This document shows, piece by piece, positions 17,586 through 27,375 of a DNA stretch of 64,000 nucleotides (position 1 is the stretch's first letter; each line of letters opens with the position of its first letter). A program made the position numbers and the translations under genes. The notes beneath the pieces were generated by a model. The model searched no databases and was not told where the DNA came from. It worked only from the letters and a program-made list of their open reading frames with translations. The stretch lies in NCBI RefSeq assembly GCF_900156065.1, contig NZ_FTNF01000001.1, positions 558,001-622,000 of the forward strand, written 5' to 3'. Source of the stretch: Micromonospora avicenniae (GTDB lineage: Bacteria > Actinomycetota > Actinomycetes > Mycobacteriales > Micromonosporaceae).

Positions 17586-20123
17586 TTACGCCGCGTCGTC
17601 CGCGCCCGCGGTGGCCGCGCCACCGAGGTCCGCCGGCACGGCGTCCGGAACGATGTCCGGCTTGTCCGCGCCCCGGAAGACGAGCTTCGACTTGTCGATG
17701 TCGTTCGGGTCGCCCTCGCAGTCCACCACCACGATCTGACCCGGGGTCAGCTCGTTGAAGAGGATCCGCTCGGAGAGGTTGTCCTCGATGTCGCGCTGGA
17801 TCGTGCGACGCAGCGGACGTGCACCGAGCACCGGGTCGAAGCCCTTCTTCGCCAGGTACTTCTTGGCGTTGTCGGTCAGCTCCAGACCCATGTCCTTGTT
17901 CTTCAGCTGCGTCTCGATCCGCTGGATCATGATGTCGACGATCGAGAGGATCTCCGACTCGCGCAGCTGGTGGAAGACGATGGTGTCGTCGATCCGGTTC
18001 AGGAACTCAGGCCGGAAGTGCTGCTTGAGCTCGTCGTTGACCTTCTGCTTCATCCGGTCGTAGTTGGAGTCGGAGTCCTCCGACGCCTGGAAGCCCAGCG
18101 ACACCGCCTTGGCCACGTCACGCGTACCGAGGTTGGTGGTCAGGATGATGACCGTGTTCTTGAAGTCCACGATCCGGCCCTGACCGTCGGTGAGCCGGCC
18201 GTCCTCCAGGATCTGGAGCAGCGTGTTGAACACGTCCGGGTGGGCCTTCTCGATCTCGTCGAAGAGGACCACCGAGAACGGCCGACGCCGCACCTTCTCG
18301 GTCAGCTGCCCGCCCTCGTCGTAGCCGACGTAGCCGGGAGGGGCACCCACCAGCCGGGAGACCGTGTAGCGGTCGTGGAACTCGGACATGTCCAGCTGGA
18401 TGAGGGCGTCCTCGCTGCCGAACAGGAACTCGGCCAGCGCCTTGGAGAGCTCGGTCTTACCGACGCCGGACGGACCGGCGAAGATGAACGAGCCCGACGG
18501 ACGCTTCGGGTCCTTCAGGCCGGCGCGGGTACGCCGGATCGCCTTGGACACCGCCTTGACCGCGTCCTCCTGGCCGATGACGCGCTTGTGCAGCTCGTCC
18601 TCCATGCGCAGCAGGCGCGAGGTCTCCTCCTCGGTCAGCTTGTAGACCGGGATGCCGGTCCAGTTGCCGAGCACCTCGGCGATCTGCTCGTCGTCCACCT
18701 CACTGACGACGTCCAGGTCACCGGCCTTCCACTCCTTCTCCCGCTGCGCCTTCTGGCCAAGGAGCTGCTTCTCCTTGTCCCGCAGCTGGGCGGCCCGCTC
18801 GAAGTCCTGCGCGTCGATCGCGGACTCCTTGTCGCGGCGGACCTGGGCGATCCGCTCGTCGAAGTCGCGCAGGTCTGGCGGAGCGGTCATCCGGCGGATC
18901 CGCATCCGGGCGCCGGCCTCGTCGATCAGGTCGATCGCCTTGTCCGGCAGGAACCGGTCGGAGATGTAGCGGTCGGCCAGCGTCGCGGCAGCGACCAGAG
19001 CCGCGTCGGTGATCGACACGCGGTGGTGCGCCTCGTAGCGGTCCCGCAGCCCCTTGAGGATCTCGATGGTGTGGGCCAGCGAGGGCTCACCCACCTGGAT
19101 CGGCTGGAAGCGACGCTCGAGAGCGGCGTCCTTCTCCAGGTGCTTGCGGTACTCGTCGAGGGTGGTGGCACCGATGGTCTGCAGCTCGCCGCGGGCCAGC
19201 ATCGGCTTGAGGATGCTCGCCGCGTCGATCGCACCCTCGGCGGCACCCGCACCCACCAGGGTGTGGATCTCGTCGATGAAGAGGATGATGTCGCCGCGCG
19301 TGCGGATCTCCTTGAGCACCTTCTTGAGGCGCTCCTCGAAGTCACCGCGGTAGCGGGAACCGGCGACCAGCGCGCCGAGGTCGAGCGTGTAGAGCTGCTT
19401 GTCCTTCAGCGTCTCGGGCACCTCGCCCTTGATGATCTTCTGGGACAGCCCCTCCACCACGGCGGTCTTACCGACGCCGGGCTCACCGATCAGGACCGGG
19501 TTGTTCTTGGTACGGCGGGAGAGCACCTGCATGACCCGCTCGATTTCCTTCTCGCGCCCGATGACCGGGTCGAGCTTGCCCTCGCGGGCGGCCTGGGTCA
19601 GGTTACGGCCGAACTGGTCCAGCACGAGGCTGGTGGACGGCGCGGCCTCACCGGCGGCGGCGCCGGCGGCAGCAGGCTCCTTGCCCTGGTAGCCGGAGAG
19701 CAGCTGGATCACCTGCTGACGGACCCGGTTGAGGTCCGCACCGAGCTTGACCAGCACCTGGGCGGCGACGCCCTCACCCTCGCGGATCAGACCGAGCAGG
19801 ATGTGCTCCGTGCCGATGTAGTTGTGGCCGAGCTGCAGCGCCTCGCGCAGCGACAGCTCCAGCACCTTCTTGGCCCGCGGCGTGAACGGAATGTGCCCGC
19901 TCGGCGCCTGCTGGCCCTGGCCGATGATCTCCTCGACCTGCTGCCGGACGCCCTCCAGCGAGATGCCCAGGCTCTCCAGAGCCTTGGCCGCGACGCCCTC
20001 GCCCTCGTGGATCAGGCCCAGCAGGATGTGTTCCGTACCGATGTAGTTGTGGTTGAGCATCCGGGCCTCTTCCTGGGCCAGGACGACAACCCGTCGCGCT
20101 CGGTCGGTGAACCGCTCGAACAT
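17586..20123 (-). CDS. clpC: ATP-dependent Clp protease ATPase subunit ClpC
   Basis: 845 aa, full length. Two N-terminal Clp repeats (about 4-145), AAA+ module 1 with Walker [10 protein letters not shown], a UVR/coiled-coil M region ([19 protein letters not shown]), AAA+ module 2 with GPSGVGKTE, and the C-terminal D2-small domain. It unfolds substrates and feeds them to the ClpP peptidase. ATG has GTGAGGAG 9 nt upstream. Long open frames on the opposite strand are codon-bias shadows. The 700-bp upstream gap is unusually long and carries possible regulatory sites. Confidence 0.98.
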   Translation of the reverse strand: MFERFTDRARRVVVLAQEEARMLNHNYIGTEHILLGLIHEGEGVAAKALESLGISLEGVRQQVEEIIGQGQQAPSGHIPFTPRAKKVLELSLREALQLGHNYIGTEHILLGLIREGEGVAAQVLVKLGADLNRVRQQVIQLLSGYQGKEPAAAGAAAGEAAPSTSLVLDQFGRNLTQAAREGKLDPVIGREKEIERVMQVLSRRTKNNPVLIGEPGVGKTAVVEGLSQKIIKGEVPETLKDKQLYTLDLGALVAGSRYRGDFEERLKKVLKEIRTRGDIILFIDEIHTLVGAGAAEGAIDAASILKPMLARGELQTIGATTLDEYRKHLEKDAALERRFQPIQVGEPSLAHTIEILKGLRDRYEAHHRVSITDAALVAAATLADRYISDRFLPDKAIDLIDEAGARMRIRRMTAPPDLRDFDERIAQVRRDKESAIDAQDFERAAQLRDKEKQLLGQKAQREKEWKAGDLDVVSEVDDEQIAEVLGNWTGIPVYKLTEEETSRLLRMEDELHKRVIGQEDAVKAVSKAIRRTRAGLKDPKRPSGSFIFAGPSGVGKTELSKALAEFLFGSEDALIQLDMSEFHDRYTVSRLVGAPPGYVGYDEGGQLTEKVRRRPFSVVLFDEIEKAHPDVFNTLLQILEDGRLTDGQGRIVDFKNTVIILTTNLGTRDVAKAVSLGFQASEDSDSNYDRMKQKVNDELKQHFRPEFLNRIDDTIVFHQLRESEILSIVDIMIQRIETQLKNKDMGLELTDNAKKYLAKKGFDPVLGARPLRRTIQRDIEDNLSERILFNELTPGQIVVVDCEGDPNDIDKSKLVFRGADKPDIVPDAVPADLGGAATAGADDAA

Positions 20124-20332
20124 GCCCTCGTGCTCCTCACGTGCCGTGCGCCTTGATGGTCAAAGATCTTGGCGGGGCCGGTGCGCGGACGTCCGGGACG
20201 GGCGTCCGTGCCTCATTACTCTATCGCCGCGGACCGACTCAGCTGAGGTCGTGTGTCTCCGGCAGCAGCCGCGTACGCGTCGTTTTGCACAACCGTGCGC
20301 GCTCAGGAGGTGTTCCGGTACCCCCAGCGCTA

Positions 20333-20343
20333 CGCGTAGAGCG
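20333..20343. promoter_or_regulatory. Possible ClgR-type operator upstream of clpC
   Basis: CGC-GTAGA-GCG, the core spacing of actinobacterial ClgR boxes, 210 bp upstream of clpC. Flanks match the published consensus only partly, so this is tentative. Confidence 0.3.
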
Positions 20344-20432
20344 AAATTCTCACCGTCACTCGAACGAGCTGTCCGAGCCTTCTGGCGGGCCGGATCCGCG
20401 TCGGCGGCGGCCCCTCGACGGACCGCCGGCGG

Positions 20433-20475
20433 TCATCCACAGGCTGTGGACGAAAACTCCACCGGCTGTGGACAA
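20433..20475. promoter_or_regulatory. Cluster of three DnaA-box-like sequences
   Basis: TCATCCACA (20433-20441, plus), TCGTCCACA (20445-20453, minus) and a perfect TTGTCCACA (20467-20475, minus). The last is the preferred actinobacterial DnaA box; the others differ from TTATCCACA or TTGTCCACA at one position. No dnaA, dnaN or AT-rich unwinding region is nearby, so this is not oriC. Confidence 0.5.
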
Positions 20476-20764
20476 CGCCGCCCGACGGGGGTTTCTTCCC
20501 CACCGCGGTGGTCGTAGCCGAAGTAGATCAGCGCGCCGAGGAGCATCCAGGCCGCAGGAGGCGGCACCGGCACGACCCCGAACCATCGGGGCGCGGCCGA
20601 ACCCGGTCGGCGAGCACTCCCGCAGGCGAGAGTCCGCGAGGATCACAACGCCCCCGATACCGGACGTAAAGGGACACGCGTCGTGCTCAGGGAGATTCCG
20701 AGCGACTGCCCCGCGTCTCGGTGCCCGGCTGCCAGGAAGCGCCCGCACGGGGCCGGAAATGCGG

Positions 20765-20800
20765 CGACGCCGGCCCGGAGAGTGCTCCGGCCCGGCGTCG
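20765..20800 (-). terminator. lsr2: Terminator of lsr2
   Basis: 16-bp arms with a single mismatch and a 4-nt loop (AGTG), 23 bp after the lsr2 stop on the minus strand. Confidence 0.75.
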
Positions 20801-20822
20801 TTCGCCGCTGTGGTCGACCCGG

Positions 20823-21167
20823 TCAGCGCCGGGCGTGGTACTCGTCGACGATCTCCTGGGGGATCCGGCCCCGGTCGGAGATGTCCTTCCCCGCCTTCTT
20901 GGCCCACTCCCGGATCGCCCGGTTCTGCTCCCGATCGGCGGTCGCGCCGCCCCGGCCGCGTGCCGCCCGGCCACCGACCACCACGCCGCCACGGCCGACC
21001 TTGGTGCCCGCTCCGACGTACGGCGCGAATACGTCACGCAATTTCTCGGCGTTCGCACTCGACAGGTCGATCTCGTACTGAACGCCATCCAACGCGAACT
21101 TGACCGTCTCGTCCGCGTCCCCGCCGTCCAGGTCATCGACCAGCTTGTGAATGATCTGCTTGGCCAC
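20823..21167 (-). CDS. lsr2: Nucleoid-associated xenogeneic silencer Lsr2
   Basis: 114 aa from GTG 21167. The N-terminal dimerisation domain (AKQIIHKLVDDLDGGDADET, LDGVQYEIDLS) is followed by a basic Gly/Arg linker (VGGRAARGRGG) and the C-terminal DNA-binding domain (REQNRAIREWAKKAGKDISDRGRIPQ) whose R-G-R hook is present. It coats AT-rich DNA and silences foreign genes. GTG 21167 was preferred over ATG 21176 because homologues begin M-A-x-K/Q and the AAAGGA site abuts the ATG. Promoter between lysS and lsr2 not resolved. Confidence 0.95.
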   Translation of the reverse strand: MAKQIIHKLVDDLDGGDADETVKFALDGVQYEIDLSSANAEKLRDVFAPYVGAGTKVGRGGVVVGGRAARGRGGATADREQNRAIREWAKKAGKDISDRGRIPQEIVDEYHARR

Positions 21168-21278
21168 GTCCCACATTCCTTTCGAGCAGGGTGCTCCTGC
21201 TAACTCAGAGCACAATAACCCGTACGACGCGCGCCGCGTCAATAGGATGCGGTATGACGCCCCGGCCGCGACCGGCGA

Positions 21279-22787
21279 CTACTCGGGCCGGACCAAGGGG
21301 AACAGGATCGTTTCCCGAATTCCCAGCCCGGTGAGCGCCATCAAGAGACGATCGATTCCCATTCCCATACCGCCCGCCGGCGGCATTCCATACTCCATCG
21401 CCCGAAGAAAGTCCTCGTCGAGCCGCATCGCCTCGTCGTCGCCACGGGCAGCCAGCTGCGCCTGGGCCACCAGCCGCTCCCGCTGCACCACCGGGTCGAC
21501 CAGCTCCGAGTACGCGGTGGCCAGCTCGAAGCCGAGCACGTAGAGGTCCCACTTCTCGGCCAGCCCCGGCTCGCTGCGGTGGGCCCGGGTGAGCGGGCTC
21601 GTCTCCACCGGGTAGTCCCGGATGAACGTGGGTTCCCGCAGACCTGGCACGACCAGTTCCTCGAACAGTTCCTCAGCGAGCTTGCCCGGCCCCCACTTCG
21701 GATCGACGGCCAGTCCCACCTTGTCGGCGTACTCCACGAGCCGGGCGCGCTCGGTGCGGACCGTCACTTCCTCGCCGAGCGCCTCGGAAAGCACCCCGAA
21801 CAGCGTCACCGACCGCCACTCGCCGCCCAGGTCGAACTCCCGCCCATCGGCGTGGGTGACCACCGTCGAGCCGCTCACTGCGATCGCCGCCTGCTGCACG
21901 AGATTACGAGTCAGCTCGGCCATCGTGTCGTAGTCGCCGTACGCCTGGTAGGTCTCCAGCATCGCGAACTCCGGGGAGTGCGAAGAGTCGACACCCTCAT
22001 TCCGGAAGTTGCGGTTGATCTCGAAGACCTGATCGACGCCACCGACCACGGCGCGCTTCAGAAACAGTTCCGGCGCGATTCGCAGATACAGATCGGTGTT
22101 CAACGCATTGCTGTGCGTCACGAATGGGCGCGCCGCGGCGCCACCGTGCAGCAACTGGAGCATCGGGGTCTCGACCTCGATGAAGCCCCGCCCGTGCAGG
22201 GAATCACGCAGGCTCCGGACGGCCGCGGCCCGGGTACGAACCATCTGCCGCGCCTGCGGGCGCACGATCAGGTCGACGTAGCGCTGCCGGACGCGGGCCT
22301 CCTCGGAGAGCGGCTTGTGCGCCACCGGCAGCGGACGCAGCGACTTGGCGGTGACCGCCCACTCGTCGACCAGCACGGAGAGCTCACCGCGGCGGCTGGT
22401 GATCACCTCGCCGGTGACCCCGACGTGGTCACCGAGGTCCACCAGGCGCTTCCAGTCCTCCAGCCGCTCCGGGCCGACCCGGTCCAGGGAGAGCATCGCC
22501 TGCAACTCGGTGCCGTCACCGTCACGAAGCGTCGCGAAGCAGAGCTTGCCGGTGTTCCGCACGAAGATCACTCGACCGGTGACGGATACCCGGTCGCCGG
22601 TCGCGGTGTCGGTCGGCAGCTCGGCGTAGCGCGCGCGCACCTCGGCGAGGGTGGCCGTACGGGGGTAGCCGACCGGGTACGGCTCGACACCGTCGGCGAG
22701 CATGCGGTCCCGCTTCTCCCGGCGGACCTTCATCTGCTCGGGAAGGTCGTCGGCGGGATCCACAGGTAGGGCGTTCTGCTCGGTCAC
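21279..22787 (-). CDS. lysS: Lysyl-tRNA synthetase, class II
   Basis: 502 aa. N-terminal OB-fold anticodon-binding domain (about 55-165), then the class II catalytic core with motif 2 region ([20 protein letters not shown]) and motif 3 ([13 protein letters not shown]). GTG 22787 has GAGGAAG 6 nt upstream; a 17-codon upstream extension in the open frame is unlikely. Complete, no extra MprF-type membrane domain, so it is the housekeeping enzyme. It lies 111 bp upstream of lsr2, same strand. Confidence 0.97.
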   Translation of the reverse strand: MTEQNALPVDPADDLPEQMKVRREKRDRMLADGVEPYPVGYPRTATLAEVRARYAELPTDTATGDRVSVTGRVIFVRNTGKLCFATLRDGDGTELQAMLSLDRVGPERLEDWKRLVDLGDHVGVTGEVITSRRGELSVLVDEWAVTAKSLRPLPVAHKPLSEEARVRQRYVDLIVRPQARQMVRTRAAAVRSLRDSLHGRGFIEVETPMLQLLHGGAAARPFVTHSNALNTDLYLRIAPELFLKRAVVGGVDQVFEINRNFRNEGVDSSHSPEFAMLETYQAYGDYDTMAELTRNLVQQAAIAVSGSTVVTHADGREFDLGGEWRSVTLFGVLSEALGEEVTVRTERARLVEYADKVGLAVDPKWGPGKLAEELFEELVVPGLREPTFIRDYPVETSPLTRAHRSEPGLAEKWDLYVLGFELATAYSELVDPVVQRERLVAQAQLAARGDDEAMRLDEDFLRAMEYGMPPAGGMGMGIDRLLMALTGLGIRETILFPLVRPE

Positions 22788-22861
22788 GGCATGCTTCCTC
22801 GTCAGGAGATACAGGGGGTCACGCCCGAGCGTACTCAAGCCCCCAGTGGACCGTTACGGGA

Positions 22862-22867
22862 TAACCT
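22862..22867 (+). promoter_or_regulatory. -10 box TAACCT for a leaderless methyltransferase gene
   Basis: Seven nt before the ATG at 22875. No Shine-Dalgarno sequence. Confidence 0.45.
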
Positions 22868-22874
22868 CCGCGCC

Positions 22875-23618
22875 ATGGTTGATCACACTCAAGCCCTCTC
22901 CTTCGGGGCCGCCGCAGCCGAGTACGACCGCTTTCGGCCGCACTATCCGGAACCGGCGCTGCGCTGGGCCCTCGACGGCCTGACCGGGACGCCCGTCCGC
23001 GTCGTCGACCTCGGCGCCGGCACCGGCATCCTGACCAGGGGCGTACTGGCCCTCGGGCACGAGGTGACGCCGGTGGAACCCGATCCGGGCATGCGCGCCC
23101 AACTCGATGCGACCACCCCCGGCACGACGGCGCTCGCGGGCAGCGCCGAGGCCGTGCCGCTGCCCGACGGTGCGGCGGACGCGGTGCTGGTCGGGCAGGC
23201 GTACCACTGGTTCGACCGGGACCGAGCGCACGCCGAGATCGCCCGGCTGCTCCGCCCCGGCGGCACCTTCGCGCCGGTCTGGAACACCCGGGACGAACGG
23301 GTCGGCTGGGTTGCGGAGCTGGGCCGAATCGCCCACATGGGGGATAACGCCGGAAACGTGATCGAGAGGTACACCGACTTCGGCCCGGAGTTCCAGCCGA
23401 TCGAGGTCGGCGAGTTCAGCCACAGCACCACGCTCACGCCGGACGACGTGGTCGCCCTGATCAGGACCCGCTCGTACTGGCTGACCGCGCCGGCCGAGGA
23501 GCGGCGGAAGGTGGAGCGGGAGCTGCGGGAACTCCTCGCCACCCATCCCGACCTGGCCGGCCGGGAGACGGTGGAGCTGCCGTACCGGACGATCGTGCTG
23601 CGGGCGCGGCGGCGCTGA
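22875..23618 (+). CDS. Class I SAM-dependent methyltransferase
   Basis: 247 aa. Motif I VVDLGAGTG at about 38-46, motif II region PDGAADAVLVGQAYHWFD, motif III LLRPGGTFAPVWNTRD. The N-terminus (ALSFGAAAAEYDRFRPHYP) and the C-terminal region resemble UbiE/Coq5-related and Crg1-like methyltransferases acting on small molecules; substrate unknown. Divergent from lysS with 87 bp between starts. Confidence 0.88.
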   Translation: MVDHTQALSFGAAAAEYDRFRPHYPEPALRWALDGLTGTPVRVVDLGAGTGILTRGVLALGHEVTPVEPDPGMRAQLDATTPGTTALAGSAEAVPLPDGAADAVLVGQAYHWFDRDRAHAEIARLLRPGGTFAPVWNTRDERVGWVAELGRIAHMGDNAGNVIERYTDFGPEFQPIEVGEFSHSTTLTPDDVVALIRTRSYWLTAPAEERRKVERELRELLATHPDLAGRETVELPYRTIVLRARRR

Positions 23619-23627
23619 GCCGGCCGA

Positions 23628-24386
23628 TCACGTGTTGCGCTCGTAGATCATCCGCAGACCGATCAGCGTGATCATCGGCTCGTGGTGGGTGATGGTCCGA
23701 CACTCGTCGATCACCAGTGAGGCGAGGCCGCCGGTGGCGATCACCGCCTTCACGTCGCCGAGCTCCTCGACCATCCGCTCGACGATCCGGTCCACCTGGC
23801 CGGCGAAGCCGAAGTAGAGGCCGGACTGCAGGCACTCGACGGTGTTCTTGCCGATCACCGACCGCGGCCGAGTCGCCTCAACCTTGCGCAACTGGGCCGC
23901 GCGTGCGGCGAGCGCGTCGAAGGAGATCTCGATGCCCGGGGCGAACGCACCACCGAGGAACTCACCGCGCTCGCTGATGACGTCGAAGTTGGTGGTGGTT
24001 CCGAAGTCGACCACGATCGACGGGCCGCCGTAGAGCGTGTACGCGGCCAGCGTGTTCACCACCCGGTCCGAGCCCACCTCCTTGGGGTTGTCGATCGCCA
24101 GCTGGACCCCGGTCCGCACCCCCGGCTCGACGATCACGCTGGGCAGCTTGTCGTAGTAGCGGGCGAGCATCGTACGCAGCGAGCGCAGCGCGGCCGGGAC
24201 GGTGGAACAGGCGGCCACTCCGGTGATCTCGACGGCGTCGCCGGCGAGCAGGCCCCGGAACATCAGGCCCAGCTCGTCGGCGGTCGACCGGGCGTCCGTC
24301 TTGATCCGCCACGAATGCACCAGCTTGTCGCCGTCGAAGGTCGCCAGCACGGTGTTGGTGTTTCCGATGTCGATGCAGAGCAGCAC
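23628..24386 (-). CDS. coaX: Type III pantothenate kinase
   Basis: 252 aa. It phosphorylates pantothenate in the first step of CoA synthesis, insensitive to CoA feedback. ASKHA-fold motifs: DIGNTNTVLATF (phosphate 1, residues 5-16), GSDRVVNTLAAY, DFGTTTNFDVI (phosphate 2) and GGLASLV near the end. GTG start at 24386 with TAGGCT six nt upstream. It sits 2-5 kb from panD and panC, which make its substrate. Confidence 0.95.
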   Translation of the reverse strand: MLLCIDIGNTNTVLATFDGDKLVHSWRIKTDARSTADELGLMFRGLLAGDAVEITGVAACSTVPAALRSLRTMLARYYDKLPSVIVEPGVRTGVQLAIDNPKEVGSDRVVNTLAAYTLYGGPSIVVDFGTTTNFDVISERGEFLGGAFAPGIEISFDALAARAAQLRKVEATRPRSVIGKNTVECLQSGLYFGFAGQVDRIVERMVEELGDVKAVIATGGLASLVIDECRTITHHEPMITLIGLRMIYERNT

Positions 24387-24392
24387 GGACGA

Positions 24393-24398
24393 AGCCTA
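24393..24398 (-). promoter_or_regulatory. coaX: -10 box TAGGCT of leaderless coaX
   Basis: Minus-strand TAGGCT, 6-nt spacer to the GTG at 24386. Confidence 0.5.
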
Positions 24399-24453
24399 GA
24401 CAACGCTCGTCCGCGCAGGGTGCGGAGCGGGTCGCGCTATGGCCCACGGCGAC

Positions 24454-24484
24454 GCTTTGGAGCTGATGACGTAGACGATTCAGC
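24454..24484 (+). repeat. Intergenic repeat element, copy 1
   Basis: Starts with GCTTTGGAGCTGA and contains TGACGTAGACGATTCAGC. The second part recurs at 24592 with one mismatch in direct orientation, while the first part recurs inverted at 24604-24616. Confidence 0.55.
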
Positions 24485-24590
24485 GGGAGCCGGAGCACCC
24501 GCTCACTGCCGCACCTGCCACCCGGTCCTACCCCACCGCCCACCACCACACCGACGGTTCGCGTGGCGTTCGAAGCGGGGGACGGCGCCA

Positions 24591-24616
24591 TGACGTAGAC
24601 GACTCAGCTCCAAAGC
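24591..24616 (+). repeat. Intergenic repeat element, copy 2
   Basis: TGACGTAGACGACTCAGC followed by TCCAAAGC; its 3' end is the inverted complement of the 5' end of copy 1. Confidence 0.55.
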
Positions 24617-24704
24617 AGCCGGACAGCACAACCGCCCCCGACCCCGCGCAGACACCGGGCGCGCGCGAGCGCCGTCGCGCCCTGTGGGCACGCGGCCCCG
24701 GGCG

Positions 24705-25601
24705 TCATTCGGTACGCAGATCCAGGGCGATGTCGAGGATCGGCGACGAGTGGGTCAACGCGCCGACCGAGAGGTAGTCGACTCCGGTCGCCCCGTACTC
24801 GGCCGCCACCGGCAGGGTCAGCCCGCCCGTCGCCTCCAGCTCCGCCCGGTCCCCCACCTGCGCGACCACCTCACGCAGCTGGGCCGGGGTCATGTTGTCC
24901 AACAGCAGGAAGTCGGCACCTGCCTCGACCGCCTCCACCGCCTCGGCGACGGTGTCCACCTCCACCTGCACCGGCACGTCCGGGAACGCCTCCCGGACCC
25001 GCCGGTAGGCGGCGGGGATCCCACCCGCGGCGAACTTGTGATTGTCCTTGATCATGGCAACGTCGTAGAGGCCGAGCCGCTTGTTGGTGCCACCGCCGGC
25101 GCGCACCGCGTACTTCTCCAGGGACCGCAGGCCCGGCGTGGTCTTCCGGGTGTCCAGCACCGTCGCCTTCGTGCCGGCCAACGCGTCGGCCCAGGCTCGG
25201 GTGTGGGTGGCCACTCCGGACATGCGGGAGAGCAGGTTGAGCGCCGTCCGCTCGGCGGTGAGCAGCAGCCGGGTGGGCCCGGTCACCGTCGCCAGCACGT
25301 CACCGCGGGCCACTCGCTGACCGTCGCGGGCCACCAGCGACACCTCGACCGTACGACCGGCGCCGGTCACCTCGCCGACCAGCTCGAAGACGGCAGCGGC
25401 CACGACCAGACCGGCCACGACGCCGTCCGCGCGAGCCACCAGGTCGGCGGTGTCGGTCTGCTCGGCCGGAATGGTCGCGACGCTGGTGACGTCGAGGAAG
25501 TCCGGCCCCAGGTCCTCGGTCAACGCGCCGACGATCAACCGGCGCACCTCGTCCGGGTCCAGGCCGCCGCCCCGCAACGCCTGCTCCGTCGACTCCCTCA
25601 T
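24705..25601 (-). CDS. nadC: Nicotinate-nucleotide pyrophosphorylase (quinolinate phosphoribosyltransferase)
   Basis: 298 aa. It converts quinolinate and PRPP to nicotinate mononucleotide in de novo NAD synthesis. Conserved LDTRKTTPGLR, GGGTNKRLGLYD and MIKDNH segments, and a final ATGVDYLSVGALTHS phosphate site. ATG 25601 has GGGAGGGG upstream and overlaps the nadB stop (ATGA), indicating translational coupling to nadB. Confidence 0.96.
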   Translation of the reverse strand: MRESTEQALRGGGLDPDEVRRLIVGALTEDLGPDFLDVTSVATIPAEQTDTADLVARADGVVAGLVVAAAVFELVGEVTGAGRTVEVSLVARDGQRVARGDVLATVTGPTRLLLTAERTALNLLSRMSGVATHTRAWADALAGTKATVLDTRKTTPGLRSLEKYAVRAGGGTNKRLGLYDVAMIKDNHKFAAGGIPAAYRRVREAFPDVPVQVEVDTVAEAVEAVEAGADFLLLDNMTPAQLREVVAQVGDRAELEATGGLTLPVAAEYGATGVDYLSVGALTHSSPILDIALDLRTE

Positions 25602-27292
25602 CGCGTCCCCTCCCACTGCTGCGTCAACCGGCCGTGCGCACCGACCGCCTCGACGAGGTGACCCAGCCACCGGTCGTCGGCCGCCGGGAAGTCCTCCCGC
25701 CAGTGGCACCCGCGGGTCTCCTGCCGGGCGTACGCGGCGGCGACCAGCGTCGACGCCACCGTGAGCAGGTTCGTCGCCTCCCAGTCGGCCATCCGCGATC
25801 GTCCCCGCCCAGCGCCCAGTTCGGAGAGCACCCCGGCCGTCGTGACGAGCGTCTCCGCCGAGCGGAGCACCCCCGCACCCCGGGTCATGGCCCGCTGCAG
25901 CGCCGGCGTTCCCTCCGCCGGAACCACCCAGCCCTCACCGCCGACCCAGGCCCCGGTCTCCGCCGGCCGGGCCTGCTCGGGCAGCCCGGCGGCGATGTCC
26001 TCGGCGATCCGGCGGGAGAAGACCAGCCCCTCCAGCAGCGAGTTGCTGGCCAGCCGGTTCGCACCGTGCACACCCGTGCAGGCGACCTCGCCGCAGGCGT
26101 ACAGGCCGGGGATGGAGGTGTGGCCGCGCAGATCGGTGCGTACCCCACCGGAGGCGTAGTGCGCGGCCGGCGCGACCGGGATCAGATCGGTGGCCGGGTC
26201 GACCCCGATGGCCAGGCAGGACGCCACGATGGTCGGGAAGCGCCGGGCCAGGAAGTCACCGCCGAGGTGCCGGGCGTCGAGGAAGACGTGGTCCGCTCCG
26301 GTGGCGAGCAGCACCCGGTGGATACCCTTCGCCACCACGTCCCGCGGCGCCAGCTCGGCGAGCTCGTGCTGGCCCACCATGAACCGCTTGCCGTCGCCGT
26401 CGACCAGGTACGCGCCCTCGCCGCGCAGCGCCTCCGACACCAGCGGCTGCTGGGCGCGACCGGCGCCGGGCACCCTCGCCTGCTCCGGCACGATCAGGGC
26501 CGTCGGATGGAACTGGACGAACTCGACGTCGGTCACCGCAGCGCCGGCGCGCATCGCCAACGCCACGCCGTCGCCCGTGGAGACCGCCGGATTCGTGGTG
26601 GCCGCGAAGATCTGCCCCATGCCGCCGGTGGCCAGCACCACGGCCCGCGCCAGGATGGCGCCGACCCCGTCCTCGCTACCCTCGCCGAGCACGTGCAGGG
26701 TCACCCCGCACGCCCGGCCGAGCCCGCCGGGACCGTCGCCCGGGGCCCGCAGCAGGTCCAGCACGAGAGCGTGCTCGACCAGCCGGATCCAAGGATCGCG
26801 GCGTACGGCGGCGTGCAGCGCCCGTTGCACCTCGGCGCCGGTCGCGTCACCACCGGCGTGCACGATCCGGTCGGCCCGGTGCCCGCCCTCCCGGGTGAGC
26901 ATCAGCGAGCCGTCCGGGTTCCGGTCGAACTCGGCGCCGATCCGCATCAGCTCACGTAGCCGGATCGGCCCCTCCTCCACCAGCACGCGGACCGCGGCCG
27001 GGTCGCAGAGGCCCACCCCCGCGATCTCGGTGTCCGAGGCGTGCGCGGCCGGGGTGTCCGCCGGGTCGAGGACCGCGGCGATGCCGCCCTGCGCCCACCG
27101 GGTCGAGCCGTCGTCGATGTTGACCTTGGTGACGACGGTGACGTGCAGGCCCGCCTCCCGCAGGTGCAGCGCCGCGGTGAGTCCGGCCACGCCCGAGCCG
27201 ACCACGACCACGTCGGTGGTCTCCACCCAGCCCGGAGCGGGCGCGGCCAGCAGCCTCGGCAGGGCCGGCAGGTCGACGGTCGGAAGCTCCAT
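25598..27292 (-). CDS. nadB: L-aspartate oxidase
   Basis: 564 aa FAD enzyme oxidising aspartate to iminoaspartate, the first step of de novo NAD synthesis. N-terminal FAD dinucleotide motif VVGSGVAGLTAALHL (about 30-44), the flavin-covering TRWAQGGIAAV, EFVQFHPTAL and the CGEVACTGVHGANRLASNS block are all present; C-terminal helical domain complete. ATG 27292; GTG 27298 is an alternative. The partner quinolinate synthase gene nadA, usually adjacent, is not in this window. Confidence 0.95.
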   Translation of the reverse strand: MELPTVDLPALPRLLAAPAPGWVETTDVVVVGSGVAGLTAALHLREAGLHVTVVTKVNIDDGSTRWAQGGIAAVLDPADTPAAHASDTEIAGVGLCDPAAVRVLVEEGPIRLRELMRIGAEFDRNPDGSLMLTREGGHRADRIVHAGGDATGAEVQRALHAAVRRDPWIRLVEHALVLDLLRAPGDGPGGLGRACGVTLHVLGEGSEDGVGAILARAVVLATGGMGQIFAATTNPAVSTGDGVALAMRAGAAVTDVEFVQFHPTALIVPEQARVPGAGRAQQPLVSEALRGEGAYLVDGDGKRFMVGQHELAELAPRDVVAKGIHRVLLATGADHVFLDARHLGGDFLARRFPTIVASCLAIGVDPATDLIPVAPAAHYASGGVRTDLRGHTSIPGLYACGEVACTGVHGANRLASNSLLEGLVFSRRIAEDIAAGLPEQARPAETGAWVGGEGWVVPAEGTPALQRAMTRGAGVLRSAETLVTTAGVLSELGAGRGRSRMADWEATNLLTVASTLVAAAYARQETRGCHWREDFPAADDRWLGHLVEAVGAHGRLTQQWEGTR

Positions 27293-27375
27293 GGACACAG
27301 TCAACCCCGAACGAGGCTCGGGAGAGGCGGCGGGGGCGGGACGAGTGGTTTGGGCTACCCCGTCCGTACCCGCGG

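Larger units (their letters stand above)
20124..20822. other. clpC-lsr2 intergenic region
   Basis: 699 bp with no gene I can support; open frames here lack ribosome sites and family resemblance. It contains a CGC-N5-GCG box (20333-20343), three DnaA-box-like 9-mers (20433-20475) and the lsr2 terminator (20765-20800). Confidence 0.6.
24387..24704. other. coaX-nadC intergenic region
   Basis: 318 bp without a gene. It contains the coaX -10 box and two related repeat elements (24454-24484 and 24591-24616). Confidence 0.55.

Noticed and set aside
17280..20156. 958-aa open frame on the plus strand opposite clpC
   Set aside because: Mirror of the clpC codon bias; no ribosome site, and clpC on the other strand is unmistakable over its full length.
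20433..20475. Replication origin suggested by the DnaA-like boxes
   Set aside because: Only three boxes, no AT-rich unwinding element and no dnaA/dnaN/gyrB nearby.
20356..20907. 183-aa minus-strand open frame in the clpC-lsr2 gap
   Set aside because: Overlaps the lsr2 3' end, Arg/Pro/Gly-rich translation, no family resemblance, and contains a terminator hairpin and DnaA-like boxes.
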